This document shows positions 17,457 through 27,090 of a DNA stretch of 64,000 nucleotides, piece after piece (the first letter of the stretch is position 1; the number at the start of each line of letters is the position of its first letter). Under the pieces are notes generated by a model that worked only from the letters and a program-made list of their open reading frames with translations, did not search any database and was not told the DNA's origin. Position numbers and translations under genes: made by a program. The stretch is from Ornithinimicrobium laminariae (GTDB taxonomy: Bacteria > Actinomycetota > Actinomycetes > Actinomycetales > Dermatophilaceae): positions 248,001-312,000 of the forward strand of contig NZ_JAHZSU010000003.1 of the NCBI RefSeq assembly GCF_019457945.1. The letters are read 5' to 3'.

Positions 17457-18985
17457 ATGAACGCTGGACCCACACCGACCACCTGATTGCCGCAGCACGA
17501 ACACGCGCTCGTCACCGATCTGCACCGAGAGTTTGAGCCCCGTCGTCAGGACCTCCTGACGGCGAGGCGGGGCACCGCCCGATCGCTGCAGAATGGGCTG
17601 AGCTCGGTCAAGGTCCGGCCACTATAGGAATTCGCAAAGACGACGCCTGGCGAGTCCAGCCTCCACCGGCAGACTTGGTGACTCGGCGCGTGGAGCTGGC
17701 AGCCCCCGCCACGTTCGAGGATGCTGCTCGGGTGGCGGGCAGCGGCGCCGACGTCTGGGTTGCTGATCTAGAGGACTCGCTCGTCCCCACTTGGCCATGG
17801 CTGCTCGAGGCGCATGAAGCGATTGCTGACTATCTCAGCGAGGCGGACCAGGGCCAGCGTCCGACACTGATGGTGCGGCCTCGTGGGTTGCACCTCGACG
17901 ATGTGCACCTCGACGTCGCAGCGCCGATCGTCGACGTGGGGATGGTGGTTGCCCGGCATAGCAAAGCACTAGCAGCTTTTGGCAGCGCGCCCTATTTCTA
18001 TTTGCCCAAGATCGAGACCCACGCAGAGGCCATATGGTGGAACGATCTGCTGGGCGCGGTCGAAAAGGCTTGGTCGCTGCCCATTGGCAGCATCCGAGTC
18101 AGCGTTCTGCTGCAGACCGTGCACGCCGCACCAGATGGAAGAAATTCTGCACGCCCTTCGTATGCGGGTCACGGGGTTGACTGCTGGCCGCTATGACTAC
18201 GTGTTTCCTCACCTTCGCGCCTACGCCCAACGCCCCGACCACGTGCTGCCTGATCGTGACTCCTTCACGATGTCCACCCGGTTTCTGCGGGCTTACACCG
18301 AGGTGCTAGTGCAAACCTGCCGACGCCGCAAAGCCCAGGCGTTCAGTGGTCCCGTTGCCGAAGTGCCTAGTGGTCTGCACGACGACTCCAGCACTCGGGC
18401 GCAGAAGCGGGTTAGTCGCGATAAGGCTCGAGAGGCGCGCGAGGGTTTTGGCGGCGCCTGAGCGTTGCACCCCGCGCTGGTCCCGGTGGCCCCAGCAGCT
18501 TTAGCGAGGTCGCCCGCGCGGTCAGGCCAACAACCACCGCTCCGATCCACCCGATGCGGATGACCGGCACCAGCTCATTGGCAGGCAACCCGACGCTATC
18601 CGGTCTGCGCAGAAACATCAGGGTGTCGTTGCGCTACCTCACCGCTTGGTTTGGCGGGCAGGCTGCCGTGGTGATCGATGGCCACGTAGAGGACTTCGGC
18701 ACCGTCGAGCTCGCCCGCCTCCAGATCTGGCAATGGGCTCATCACGAAGTGTTGCTCGCGGAAGGGCTCACAGTCTCTCAGCGTTTAGTCGACCGCCTGA
18801 TGAGGGAAGAGATCGCGATGTTGCGACGGCGACTGCCTGGTGCTCAGGCCCGTATCGAGATGGCCGAACAGGTCCTGAGCGAGGCTCTCGGAGCGGGCGA
18901 GCCGCCGGCGTTTCTGTCACAGATTGCCTACGAAGCGCTGGTTGGTCGACCGGCAAATCAGGAAGCTGATCGACCCGCCGCTTGA
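17457..18985 (+). pseudogene. aceB: Malate synthase, decayed
   Basis: An AGGAG stands before the original ATG at 17457, but the frame stops after nine codons. Malate synthase A-type pieces then appear in turn: EHALVTDLHREFEPRRQDLL near 17490, WRVQPPPADLVTRRVELAAP from 17630, LMVRPRGLHLDDVHLD and APYFYLPKIETHAEAIWWND in the same frame, MEEILHALRMRVTGLTAGRYDY after a shift near 18130, and NIRVSLRYLTAWFGGQ after another near 18470-18600. At least four lesions are present. Malate synthase joins glyoxylate and acetyl-CoA; this gene is clearly dead. It lies 43 bp after aceA, as in a former glyoxylate-shunt operon. Confidence 0.92.
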
Positions 18986-19159
18986 TTTCGGGAGCGTGTG
19001 GCGTGCAAACCTGCGAGCGAACGTAGCAGGCTCTCGCGTCTGCGGGCCTGCCATAGAGACCGCGGTCGAAGCCATAGCCAGTAGGGGCCGTCCTTCTGGT
19101 TTGTCAATCTATGCGGCCAAGTTCGGCGCGTGGGCCTCCCAAGTAGTGGCTCGGAATCA

Positions 19160-20088
19160 CTAGCTGTTGTCGTAGCTGATGTCAGTGAGCGGAAGCGCTA
19201 AAGCGAGTTCCTGTGCACTCCTGACCCGGACTTCGAGATCGCCCGTGCCGAAGTGTCCGATACTACGGACGTCACGCGTGAAGCCTTCCTTGAGTTGCTC
19301 GGTGTCTGGATCGACCTTCAGGTAGATCAGAAGTGCCCTACTTTGCGGGTGCACCTCAACGCATGCGAAGTTCTTTAGCCGGCGATATGCGAAGTAGTTC
19401 TTGTTGACGATTACCGATACGTCGTCGCCCAGACCGGTGAGGCGTTTGTCCAACTCGTCGTACAGGATTTAGAGATCGTTGGGTGCAGCGTGCAACAAGG
19501 CCGAGACAGTCCTGTCTGTGGTGGGCTTTCGGCGCCCGGATTGAGTTGGGCTCGCGACATCTGCACTGCTTGTGGTCTCGCCCTGTATCGCTGAACGAGT
19601 TCAAGGGCCAGAAGTTCTTCATTGAAGTCTCGGTAGCGCACTAGTTCGATGCGCCTACCCATCTGCTGGACCGCATGCTCGTCGTACCGGGTGAACTGAT
19701 TGGCAATGCAAATGACTCGCGGCGAGCTCCAGTCGATGGCACTGGCCGTCGTCGCATCAATTTTTTCCTGCACAAGCAGTTGAAACTCTGCTTTGTGATC
19801 AGTGAGCCAGTCTAGGTAGAACAGGCCCTGATTGATGACGCTTTCACCTTTGTCACGCTTGTATTCAAAGATGACAGGCGAATTGTTCTCATCAATTCCC
19901 AAAGAGTCAATGCGACAGCGGTGTTGCGCCCCTGTGGAGCACTCGGATGCCAAATACTGCACTCCAAATAGAGTCACAATATTCTTCTCGACTACCCGCT
20001 GTAAGGAACGCTCTAAGGTCATGGAACCCCCGTCAAGCTCAATGGTGATTCCATCTTCTCCAATGCGGAACAACTTTAGGTCGCTCAC
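19160..20088 (-). pseudogene. DUF5655/DUF91-type predicted nuclease, broken
   Basis: The N-terminal part matches predicted endonuclease-like proteins (GVQYLASECSTGAQHRCRIDSLGID, read here as two motifs, GVQYLASECSTG and RIDSLGIDEN, followed by VIFEYKRDKGESVINQG). The IDxLG...EYKR pattern is that of a PD-(D/E)XK core. The C-terminal DUF5655 domain is visible in another frame (YFAYRRLKNFACVEVHP, then TRDVRSIGHFGTGDLEV). The frame is lost in the linker, and the downstream frame also carries an in-frame TAA just before ILYDELDKRL. Two lesions make a sequencing error unlikely. Confidence 0.82.
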
Positions 20089-20354
20089 CTTTGCCTCGCT
20101 CCATGCGGGATTACTTCTTAGGTCGTTACGACTTTGCTCATCATTCCTGGATTGTGGACGCTAGCAGAACAGATAATAACGTGCTTGCTGATTTCGATGG
20201 GGTCGCTACCGAAGGGGTCTGGGTGCGTCGGGAACTTCGGGAGCAGGTCATCGCCGCCCTACTGTCACAAGCCCCTTACCGACCTACACCTTCGAACGGG
20301 GCGCACTGTGCTAGAAAGAAAATCATCGAAGGGGTCGCCACCGGAAGGTCAGCC

Positions 20355-21497
20355 ATGGAACAGCACAAGGTCGGATTAGTCGCGACGTCGCGCAAAGAGA
20401 ACGAGCACCGTCTGCCGATCCACCCGCTGCACCTGCATCGGATCCCAACAGAGCTGCGCGCGCAGCTCTGTCTGGAGACCGGGTACGGCGAGGCCTTTGG
20501 CTTCACTGACGAGCAGTTGGAGCCACAGGTCGCAGGGATGCTGCCGCGCGCTGAGCTGATCTCCTCCTGCGAGGTGGTGGTGCTGCCCAAGCCGACGGCC
20601 GCCGAGGTTGCCGAGTTGCCCGACGGGGCGGTCCTGTGGGGATGGCCGCACTGTGTCCAGGATCCAGTAATCACCCAGTTGGCAATCGACAAGAAGTTGA
20701 CCCTGATCGCCTTCGAGGCGATGAACTACTGGCACCGCGACGGCTCCTTCAACCTGCATGTACTGCACAAGAATAACGAGTTAGCTGGCTACGCCTCGGT
20801 GTTGCACGCGATGTCGTTGGTCGGGGCCACCGGCGACTACGGACGCAGACGTACCGCCGCGGTGATCGGCTTTGGGGCCACGGCCCGTGGCGCGGTGACC
20901 GCACTGACCGCCCTGGGCATCGGCCAAGTCGATGTGCTCACCCAGCGCGGCCGCACGGCGGTCGCTTCGCCCATTCACTCCGCCAACATCCGGCAGTTCG
21001 ATCCCGGCGAGGACGGTCTCGGCGGGATGGTCGAGACCGAGAGGGACACCGAGCCGTTGCCGAGCTTCCTCGCCGAGCGCGACATCATCGTCAACTGCGT
21101 CCTCCAGGACCCCAACTCGCCGATGACTTTCATGGACGCGCAGGACCTGGCGACGCTGCGACCCGGAACACTGATCGTAGACGTCTCGTGCGACTTGGGG
21201 ATGGGGTTCAGTTGGGCAAGGCCCACCTCCTTCGAGGACCCAATGTTCGAGGTCGGCGACCACGTCCGGTACTACGGGGTGGACCACAGCCCCTCCTACC
21301 TATGGGACTCGGCGACCTGGGAGGTCAGCGAAGCCCTGCTGCCCTACCTGGGCACGGTGCTCGGGGGCCCGGCCGCGTGGGAGGCCGACGAAACCATCCG
21401 CCGGGCCATCGAGATCCGTGACGGGAAAATCATCAACCCGAGCATCTTGGCTTTCCAGTCCCGAGCGGCGGAGTATCCGCACCGCGTCACTACTTAA
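20355..21497 (+). CDS. N5-(carboxyethyl)ornithine synthase-like / alanine dehydrogenase-family enzyme
   Basis: A 380-residue member of the alanine dehydrogenase/saccharopine dehydrogenase fold. It opens KVGLVATSRKENEHRLPIHP as these enzymes do, has VVVLPKP and LWGWPHCVQDP in the catalytic half, and a nucleotide-binding stretch AAVIGFGATARGAVTALTALG. The closest named relative I recognise is N5-(carboxyethyl)ornithine synthase, which condenses ornithine or lysine with pyruvate using NADPH. I chose the ATG at 20355 because GGAAGG lies six bases before it; the open frame extends upstream without homology. The gene is GC-rich relative to the pseudogenes before it. Confidence 0.78.
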   Translation: MEQHKVGLVATSRKENEHRLPIHPLHLHRIPTELRAQLCLETGYGEAFGFTDEQLEPQVAGMLPRAELISSCEVVVLPKPTAAEVAELPDGAVLWGWPHCVQDPVITQLAIDKKLTLIAFEAMNYWHRDGSFNLHVLHKNNELAGYASVLHAMSLVGATGDYGRRRTAAVIGFGATARGAVTALTALGIGQVDVLTQRGRTAVASPIHSANIRQFDPGEDGLGGMVETERDTEPLPSFLAERDIIVNCVLQDPNSPMTFMDAQDLATLRPGTLIVDVSCDLGMGFSWARPTSFEDPMFEVGDHVRYYGVDHSPSYLWDSATWEVSEALLPYLGTVLGGPAAWEADETIRRAIEIRDGKIINPSILAFQSRAAEYPHRVTT

Positions 21498-21616
21498 TCT
21501 TGCGATACGACGCTCCTACCGAAGGGTCTCCGCCTTCGTTCATGGGTTGACCCCGCGGCCGGCCCAAGGACACATGACTCGTGGGGAGGGCCTTGCGCGT
21601 GACATAATTATCACTT

Positions 21617-21730
21617 ATGCAGATGTCAATGTGTTGCAAGGTTTCTGGTGGAGCCAGCGACGGCCTGCTCGCTCCCGCAGATGAGCCCTCGACGCCAAGC
21701 CAGGCCCCACAATCCAAGGAGAAGCGATGA
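21617..21730 (+). CDS. Possible 37-residue leader ORF before the carbonic anhydrase
   Basis: The frame starts MQMSMCCKVSGGASDG and ends KEKR, with its TGA overlapping the carbonic anhydrase ATG (ATGA). A -10-like CATAAT lies about nine bases before the ATG, so the message could be leaderless, which is common in actinobacteria. No relative is recognised. It may only be a coupling leader, or not translated at all. Confidence 0.35.
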   Translation: MQMSMCCKVSGGASDGLLAPADEPSTPSQAPQSKEKR

Positions 21731-22221
21731 CCGTTACCGACACCCTGCTCGCCAACAACGAGGCGTATGCATCACACTTCAGCGGTCCGCTCCCGCTGCC
21801 GCCCTCAAAACATGTGGCCGTCCTCGCCTGTATGGACGCGCGTCTCGACGTCTACCGGGTTCTGGGGTTGAACGAAGGTGAAGCGCACGTCATCCGCAAC
21901 GCCGGCGGCGTCGTCACCGAGGACGAGATCCGTTCCCTGGCCATCAGCCAACGCCTCCTGGGTACTACCGAGATCATCCTCATCCACCACACCGACTGCG
22001 GGATGCTCACGTTCACCGACGACGAGTTCAAAGAATCCATCCTCGCGGATACCGGTCTGCGCCCGCCGTGGGCGGCTGAGTCGTTCCCCGACGCGCAGGA
22101 GGATACTCGCCAGTCGCTGGCCCGAGTGCGTAGTAGCCCCTTCGTCCCCCACAAAGAGTCAGTTCGCGGCTTCGTCTTCGACGTCGCCACCGGACGGCTT
22201 CACGAAGTATTGGCGAAATAA
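21727..22221 (+). CDS. Beta-class carbonic anhydrase
   Basis: A 164-residue enzyme that interconverts CO2 and bicarbonate. The zinc ligands of the beta class are in place: CMDARLD (Cys35, with Asp37 and Arg39) and HHTDCGM (His88, Cys91). It matches the short actinobacterial Rv1284-like subgroup in length. AAGGAGAAGCG just upstream of the ATG is a good ribosome-binding site. It is the last recognisable chromosomal-type gene before the integrative element. Confidence 0.93.
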   Translation: MTVTDTLLANNEAYASHFSGPLPLPPSKHVAVLACMDARLDVYRVLGLNEGEAHVIRNAGGVVTEDEIRSLAISQRLLGTTEIILIHHTDCGMLTFTDDEFKESILADTGLRPPWAAESFPDAQEDTRQSLARVRSSPFVPHKESVRGFVFDVATGRLHEVLAK

Positions 22222-22409
22222 GTGGGTTTGACCTGTCCGGTATGTCCGGACAGATCACAAAAGTGGACCTCCGTAGAGAGTTTGAGAACCCCTGCCCACA
22301 TCTGAAGACTCTGTCTTTGCGCAGGTCACGGGGCTTCTACAACCACGACCAGCGCTCCTCTGAGCCTACTGTGTCCGACTCCAGGGGGCGAGTGGTGCGA
22401 TCACTTGGG

Positions 22410-22757
22410 ATGGCTCAAACCCTCCTTCGCCCGGAGCAGGTCGACGATCTGGTGGCGCAGTACCGCGAGGGCGCAACGCTCGTGGAACTGGCATCCGTGT
22501 TCGGCGTGAACCGCCGCACAGTCGCCACCCACCTCACCCGGCGGGAGGTGACGATCCGCCGTGGACGGTTCGATCCCTCCCGCATCCACGAAGCAGCCGA
22601 CCTCTACCTCAGCGGGTTGACGCTGGTAGAGGTCGGCGTGAAGGTTGGGGCGGGGCCTCAGGCTGTCCGGCGAGCGCTCGCTTCGCACGGCATCGTGATC
22701 CGGCCTGGCGGGCGCTGTGGTTCTCGCATCACGGCATCCACTGCCGTGGGCGGTTGA
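22410..22757 (+). CDS. Orphan helix-turn-helix protein (recombinase-tail type)
   Basis: A 115-residue protein from the ATG at 22410 (MAQTLLRPEQVDDLV) with two HTH units: ELASVFGVNRRTVATHL at about residues 28-44 and EVGVKVGAGPQAVRRAL at about 74-90. This double-HTH design resembles the DNA-binding tail of serine recombinases and the small orphan HTH genes often seen at the edge of actinobacterial elements. The frame is open upstream to 22242 but that part has no recognisable content. It may regulate the element or be a recombinase remnant. Confidence 0.65.
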   Translation: MAQTLLRPEQVDDLVAQYREGATLVELASVFGVNRRTVATHLTRREVTIRRGRFDPSRIHEAADLYLSGLTLVEVGVKVGAGPQAVRRALASHGIVIRPGGRCGSRITASTAVGG

Positions 22758-22759
22758 GC

Positions 22760-23131
22760 CTAGACACGAAGGGCTGGCTCACGCAGGCTCGCCTCGACGC
22801 GCGAGTCGTGGCGCTGGTGACGACGGACCGCAGCCTCGCGCAGGCGCGCACGGATGAGCAGAGCGACGCTCAGGGGTCCCATGATGATGAACTTGAGCGC
22901 GTTCCAGCATGCCCACAGCACGATGAGGTGGAGCCAGCCGGGGCCGTCGTCGGCTGCCGAGCCAGAGCAGATGCTGGCGATCAGGATGTACGCAAGCGCG
23001 ACCAGCATCGCGGGTATCCCCCACTTGAGTCCGCGGCGGGTGCGGATGCCAGCGAGCAGGCGGTTGCTCGGCATGTAGCGGTGCAGGTAGTCGCGGGTGC
23101 GAACGCTGAGCGTCCAGATAAGGCGGAACAT
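22760..23131 (-). CDS. Small ICE-type membrane protein
   Basis: A 123-residue protein from the ATG at 23131 ([16 protein letters not shown]) with two hydrophobic segments ([19 protein letters not shown] and [19 protein letters not shown]) and a basic C-terminal tail. Proteins with this [13 protein letters not shown] opening are common on actinobacterial conjugative elements. The function is unknown. The longer frame to 23266 would add an unlikely N-terminus. Confidence 0.6.
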   Translation of the reverse strand: MFRLIWTLSVRTRDYLHRYMPSNRLLAGIRTRRGLKWGIPAMLVALAYILIASICSGSAADDGPGWLHLIVLWACWNALKFIIMGPLSVALLIRARLREAAVRRHQRHDSRVEASLREPALRV

Positions 23132-23326
23132 GGCGGGCCTCTCGTCACACGTGTTACTCCGTCGAGGAGGCAGAACGTGTGTGAGTGCCCGAAGGCCGTC
23201 CCGGAGGACCCGCAATATGAGGAAAACCTGCCTCACCATCCACTGTACGCCGGGGTCGGCGTTCACGGAACCCTTCGCTCCCGAGTTGCCGCGCGCACCT
23301 CTCTGTAGGAGTGAGAGGGCCCGACG

Positions 23327-24325
23327 ATGACGAGCCTGAGCGACGTAGTCCAGGACGAGCGCACAGCACGGATGGTGCTGTCGATGATCGTCGAACCAGA
23401 CGACGCGGTAACAGGCCGACTCCTGGGCGAGCTGGGAGCGCTTGAGTTGCTCCGACTCGCCGAACGTGACGACGTGGTGCCGGGCCTCAGTAACGTTGAC
23501 GCCCAGGTGTGGCGTTCCCAGTTCGATCGCTCAGACGCTCGGACACTTGAGCAGAACGTCGTCGAAGCCGAGCGCGCTGGTATCGGCGCGCTAGTCCCCG
23601 GCGACAAGGAGTGGCCTTCCGCGCTCGACGATCTTGGCGACCGACGGCCATACGTCCTGTGGGCTCGTGGCACGACATCGTTCCTCGCGCGACCGCTCAG
23701 CGATTTCGTCACGATCACCGGCGCGAGGGCCTCGACCTCCTACGGCGACCATGTGGCCGGGCAGCTTGCCTCCGACCTCGCCAACGCTGAGCGGCTTGTC
23801 GTGGCCGGCGGTGCGTACGGCATCGAAGGAGCGGCCGATCGAGCGGCCCTTGCATCCGGCGGCGACACGATCGCGGTCATGGCGAACGGCGCAGACCGCA
23901 TGTACCCGATGGGTCACCGTGAACTGCTTGAGCGGGTGGCCGACCTGGGCCTCATGGTCAGTGAGATGCCACCCGGCGCAGTCCCGACGCGCCATCGCTT
24001 CATTGCTCGGGCGCGCCTAATGGCTGCGCTCTCCACAGCGACCGTCGTGGTCGAGGCTGGCGTTCGCTCTGGATCAATGACCGTCGCCCGGCGTGCGCAC
24101 GAGCTTGGCCGCGCTGTCGGAGCTGTTCCCGGCCCGGTGACCAGCGCAGCGAGTGCCGGGCCGCACCAACTCCTGCGAGATGGCGCGTCACTGGTGACGG
24201 ATGCCGCGGACCTGCTCTCTCCACGCGGACGTGACGGCGCAAGCGCGATCCGGGCATCTGCGGCTTCCCGCGATTCAGGGCGTCCGTCAACAGCCACGAA
24301 GTCGATGAGCACCCGCGCCCTGTAG
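23327..24325 (+). CDS. DprA/Smf-like DNA-processing protein
   Basis: A 332-residue protein with a DprA Rossmann-like core: [31 protein letters not shown], the [10 protein letters not shown] motif, [14 protein letters not shown], and [23 protein letters not shown] split over the usual positions. DprA loads RecA onto incoming single-stranded DNA during transformation. Homologues on conjugative elements may protect transferred DNA; others occur in defence loci. GGAG-like sequence near 23309-23316 precedes the ATG. Its neighbours are the RloC-like ATPase (convergent) and the ICE membrane protein (divergent). A full-length core suggests that it is functional. Confidence 0.85.
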   Translation: MTSLSDVVQDERTARMVLSMIVEPDDAVTGRLLGELGALELLRLAERDDVVPGLSNVDAQVWRSQFDRSDARTLEQNVVEAERAGIGALVPGDKEWPSALDDLGDRRPYVLWARGTTSFLARPLSDFVTITGARASTSYGDHVAGQLASDLANAERLVVAGGAYGIEGAADRAALASGGDTIAVMANGADRMYPMGHRELLERVADLGLMVSEMPPGAVPTRHRFIARARLMAALSTATVVVEAGVRSGSMTVARRAHELGRAVGAVPGPVTSAASAGPHQLLRDGASLVTDAADLLSPRGRDGASAIRASAASRDSGRPSTATKSMSTRAL

Positions 24326-24356
24326 CTGCCTGCGAGCCGCTTCTACGATCTGCCGC

Positions 24357-26945
24357 TCAGGTGGCCATGTATGCCGAGCGCGCTGCTTTCGCCTTCTCCC
24401 AGTCCTCCTGCACTTCGCTCACAGTCGGCTTGGTGCTCATGTACTCGGCGGCGTGAGAGTGTCCGGTCATCCGTTCGCAAGCACGATCGAAGAGAGGTTC
24501 AATGACTGCGATGGCAGCATCGAGCCGAGAACTGTCGATCTTCGACAGGCGGGTCATCATGATGTTCTTGCGATATCGCTGTGTGACGTTCTGCAGGAGT
24601 TCCTGCTCAACGAATGCTTCGCACCAGGCGCGAATGAGGTCGTAGGTCTCTTTGATGAGTGCATCCTGGACCACGGGCTCCGCGCTGGTCATCTCTTGGA
24701 GTTTGACGTTGATCCGCTTGGCTAGATCGGCCGGCGTATCGAGCCTCGGCTCGACGTCCGGAGCCAGGATTCCCTTGGCCTCTCCACCGTCGCGCACCTC
24801 GTAGATTTTCGTCCTGAGCTTCTTGTTCTGCCTGGCGGCCATCAGCGCTGACGCGAACATGATGTTGTGGGTCAAGACAACAACCTGATGTGTCTCGGCG
24901 AGATTCTGGATGCGTGCAGCAACCTCATCAAGTCTGCGGTAGTCGAGACTTGTGACCGGGTCATCGAAGATCAGAGGTGCTTTGGTCCCTCGCATCCGAC
25001 TCTCGGCAAGAAAGTCGGCCAGCGCCAACACCTTCTGCTCACCTTCCGAGAGCACCGCAGAGGGCTTGTAGGAGGCGACCGCCTTCTTGCGTTGCGCCTG
25101 TCCGCTACGCCCCTGAAATCGAAGTGCGACCTGAGGCGCTCGAAGACGAGCGCACTCCTCGGCGAACAGCGTCTCGAAGTTCTTGTTCACGAGGTCTTCA
25201 CTGGCAAGCTTGGACTGGACCGTGAGTTGCTTCGACGCGCCGCTTGAAATGACCCGTGAGAGCTTGTCAAGTTGTTGCGCTCTTCGCGCACGTCGGACGC
25301 ACTCGCGGGCTGCGGCGATGTTCCGGTTCAATTCAATGCGTGCCGTGAGTTCTGAAAGCTCCTTCTGCTTTCCGGTGAGCGCGCTCGCCGCATTTGCTTT
25401 GTCCTCCGACATCTGCTGAACGGCCGCCCGTGCAGTCGCCAGTTCGGCTCCGACTTTGGAGGCCACTGCTTCTGCGCTCTCTCGGAGGGTGCCTGCGGTC
25501 ACGGGCTTCCCATTGGCGGTGTCCTGAGCTGCGGCTCGGGCCGCCGCGAGCACGTCACATGCTTGGCTCGCCCATACCGGTGGGTCTTCACCATCCCGCT
25601 GTTCTGTGGCGAACTCGTTCGCGCGGGTGAGCTCGGCTTCGTCGAACCTGAGGCTGGAGTTGCGCACCTCGGTGTTCGCGTCCGCGACCTGACGGACAAG
25701 CGTTTCATCGAGGAACGTGCGATAGCGCGTCAGCAGGTTCAAGGCCGTCGGGCTGAGCTCCTGCATGCAGTAGAGACACTTGTCTCCGGCAGTTGGATAG
25801 TGCTCGCGGTCAAGGTGTTGGCGGTACGAGTCTCCCGCAACGATGAACTCCTGCCATTCCCCATCTGCGGGGCCTGGCAGCTCATCCTGACTGAAGAGTT
25901 GCTCTCGCGCTTCTGTCCTTCGACCTTCCGCTTCCTGGAGTTTCACCCGGGCTTTCTCGTAGACGACCGCATCGAAGTTCATCGCCATTGTAAGCACGCC
26001 GTGCAGCCGATTGAGGTGACGTACCGTCTCCTGTGTGCTGGAGAGAATCGCGTCGAGCGAGTGGGAACGTAGCGCCGCGATCTCACCTTCGAGCCGCTCG
26101 CGGTCGGCCTCGGCACCGTCAGGCAGCGTTGCCAGTGCGTCAAGCTCCGCGAGGTCTGTGGTGGCGCCCAGGGTCTCGATCACGGGATACACCTTCGTAC
26201 CTCGCGTGAACCTCGACAACAGCGGGTTGCTCCCCGGCGCCAAGGCCTTGACCTCGGTTGCGATCCGCTGCTGAATGCCTTGCAGCCCGGCAGCGACGTG
26301 ACCAAACAGTGCGAGTTCGGCCGGTGTGTAGACGTAACCCAGATCGCTGTCAACGTGCAACGAGACTGCGCTCGCGTCGAAGACGCTGATGCGGGTGAAT
26401 GGCGCAAGGCCGGATTCGTCCTTCCACATCACCGAGGAGTCCATGCCAGACAGTCGGTACTGGATGGTGGCGCTGGGCGACGGCGGGCTGTCGAGATAGG
26501 CGGTGTGCGCGTTCGGCAGGATGTCTTCAGCGGTCCGAACAGCCGAGATGCGCTTCAGTATTCGTGCATACCCGGTCTTCCCCGATCCGTTCTGCCCAAA
26601 GAGCACGGTCAGTTCCGGGTCGAAGCCAAGTTCTTGGTCAGCGGCGAGCGCATTGACGCCTTCGATGCTCGCCAGACTGACGAGTTCAAGAGTCTCCTCT
26701 TCCGCCGCATCCGTGGCGACGAGTTCAAGCTTCGGAACTTCCGGGGCCTCACCATCGCCAAGCCCCTTCTCCGCAAGGAAGGTGGTGTAGGCGGCTTCCA
26801 GCAGGGCATCGCTCGGCGCCTGGCGAGAGAGGATCGTTTCGGCAGTGATCTGACGCACCCATGCGTCCTGCCCGTTCGCCCAACCCACGAGCAAGCGTCG
26901 GGGCGTCGCGTCTCCCAAGTTGACCGAGACCTCTTCAGCGGCCAC
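24357..26945 (-). CDS. RloC-like AAA ATPase with a CxxC zinc-hook-like motif
   Basis: An 862-residue SMC/Rad50-style ATPase. Walker A is GQNGSGKT (residues 117-124), a long helical middle contains CLYC at 390-393 (a zinc-hook-like CxxC), the ABC signature is LSEGEQKVLALADF at about 655, and Walker B is PLIFDDPVTSLD at about 680. This order matches the RloC/PrrC-like group (COG4694, AAA_13), in which the ATPase controls an anticodon nuclease used against phage. The C-terminal region (residues after about 760, with RAWCEAFVEQELLQNV and QRYRKNIMM) is helical, but I cannot identify the nuclease residues. A unique N-terminal extension of about 100 residues precedes the ATPase. It lies downstream of the relaxase remnant, a common cargo site. 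Confidence 0.78.
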   Translation of the reverse strand: MAAEEVSVNLGDATPRRLLVGWANGQDAWVRQITAETILSRQAPSDALLEAAYTTFLAEKGLGDGEAPEVPKLELVATDAAEEETLELVSLASIEGVNALAADQELGFDPELTVLFGQNGSGKTGYARILKRISAVRTAEDILPNAHTAYLDSPPSPSATIQYRLSGMDSSVMWKDESGLAPFTRISVFDASAVSLHVDSDLGYVYTPAELALFGHVAAGLQGIQQRIATEVKALAPGSNPLLSRFTRGTKVYPVIETLGATTDLAELDALATLPDGAEADRERLEGEIAALRSHSLDAILSSTQETVRHLNRLHGVLTMAMNFDAVVYEKARVKLQEAEGRRTEAREQLFSQDELPGPADGEWQEFIVAGDSYRQHLDREHYPTAGDKCLYCMQELSPTALNLLTRYRTFLDETLVRQVADANTEVRNSSLRFDEAELTRANEFATEQRDGEDPPVWASQACDVLAAARAAAQDTANGKPVTAGTLRESAEAVASKVGAELATARAAVQQMSEDKANAASALTGKQKELSELTARIELNRNIAAARECVRRARRAQQLDKLSRVISSGASKQLTVQSKLASEDLVNKNFETLFAEECARLRAPQVALRFQGRSGQAQRKKAVASYKPSAVLSEGEQKVLALADFLAESRMRGTKAPLIFDDPVTSLDYRRLDEVAARIQNLAETHQVVVLTHNIMFASALMAARQNKKLRTKIYEVRDGGEAKGILAPDVEPRLDTPADLAKRINVKLQEMTSAEPVVQDALIKETYDLIRAWCEAFVEQELLQNVTQRYRKNIMMTRLSKIDSSRLDAAIAVIEPLFDRACERMTGHSHAAEYMSTKPTVSEVQEDWEKAKAARSAYMAT

Positions 26946-27090
26946 GTCTGCCTCCGTCCTGGCGAACGGTGTCAGGAGATACGTGTCGCCGATCCAGCTC
27001 GAACTGTCATGGTGCTGTCCATCATGCCTGAGGAGTCGGGGGTCGGGCCGGACGACACAGCGGCCGCGGCGCTCCGAAGCTCGTTCTGGC

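Noticed and set aside
22262..22300. A left attachment-site copy of the tRNA-Val 3' end
   Set aside because: Only scattered bases match (gtggac, gagaaccc); the similarity is too weak to call.
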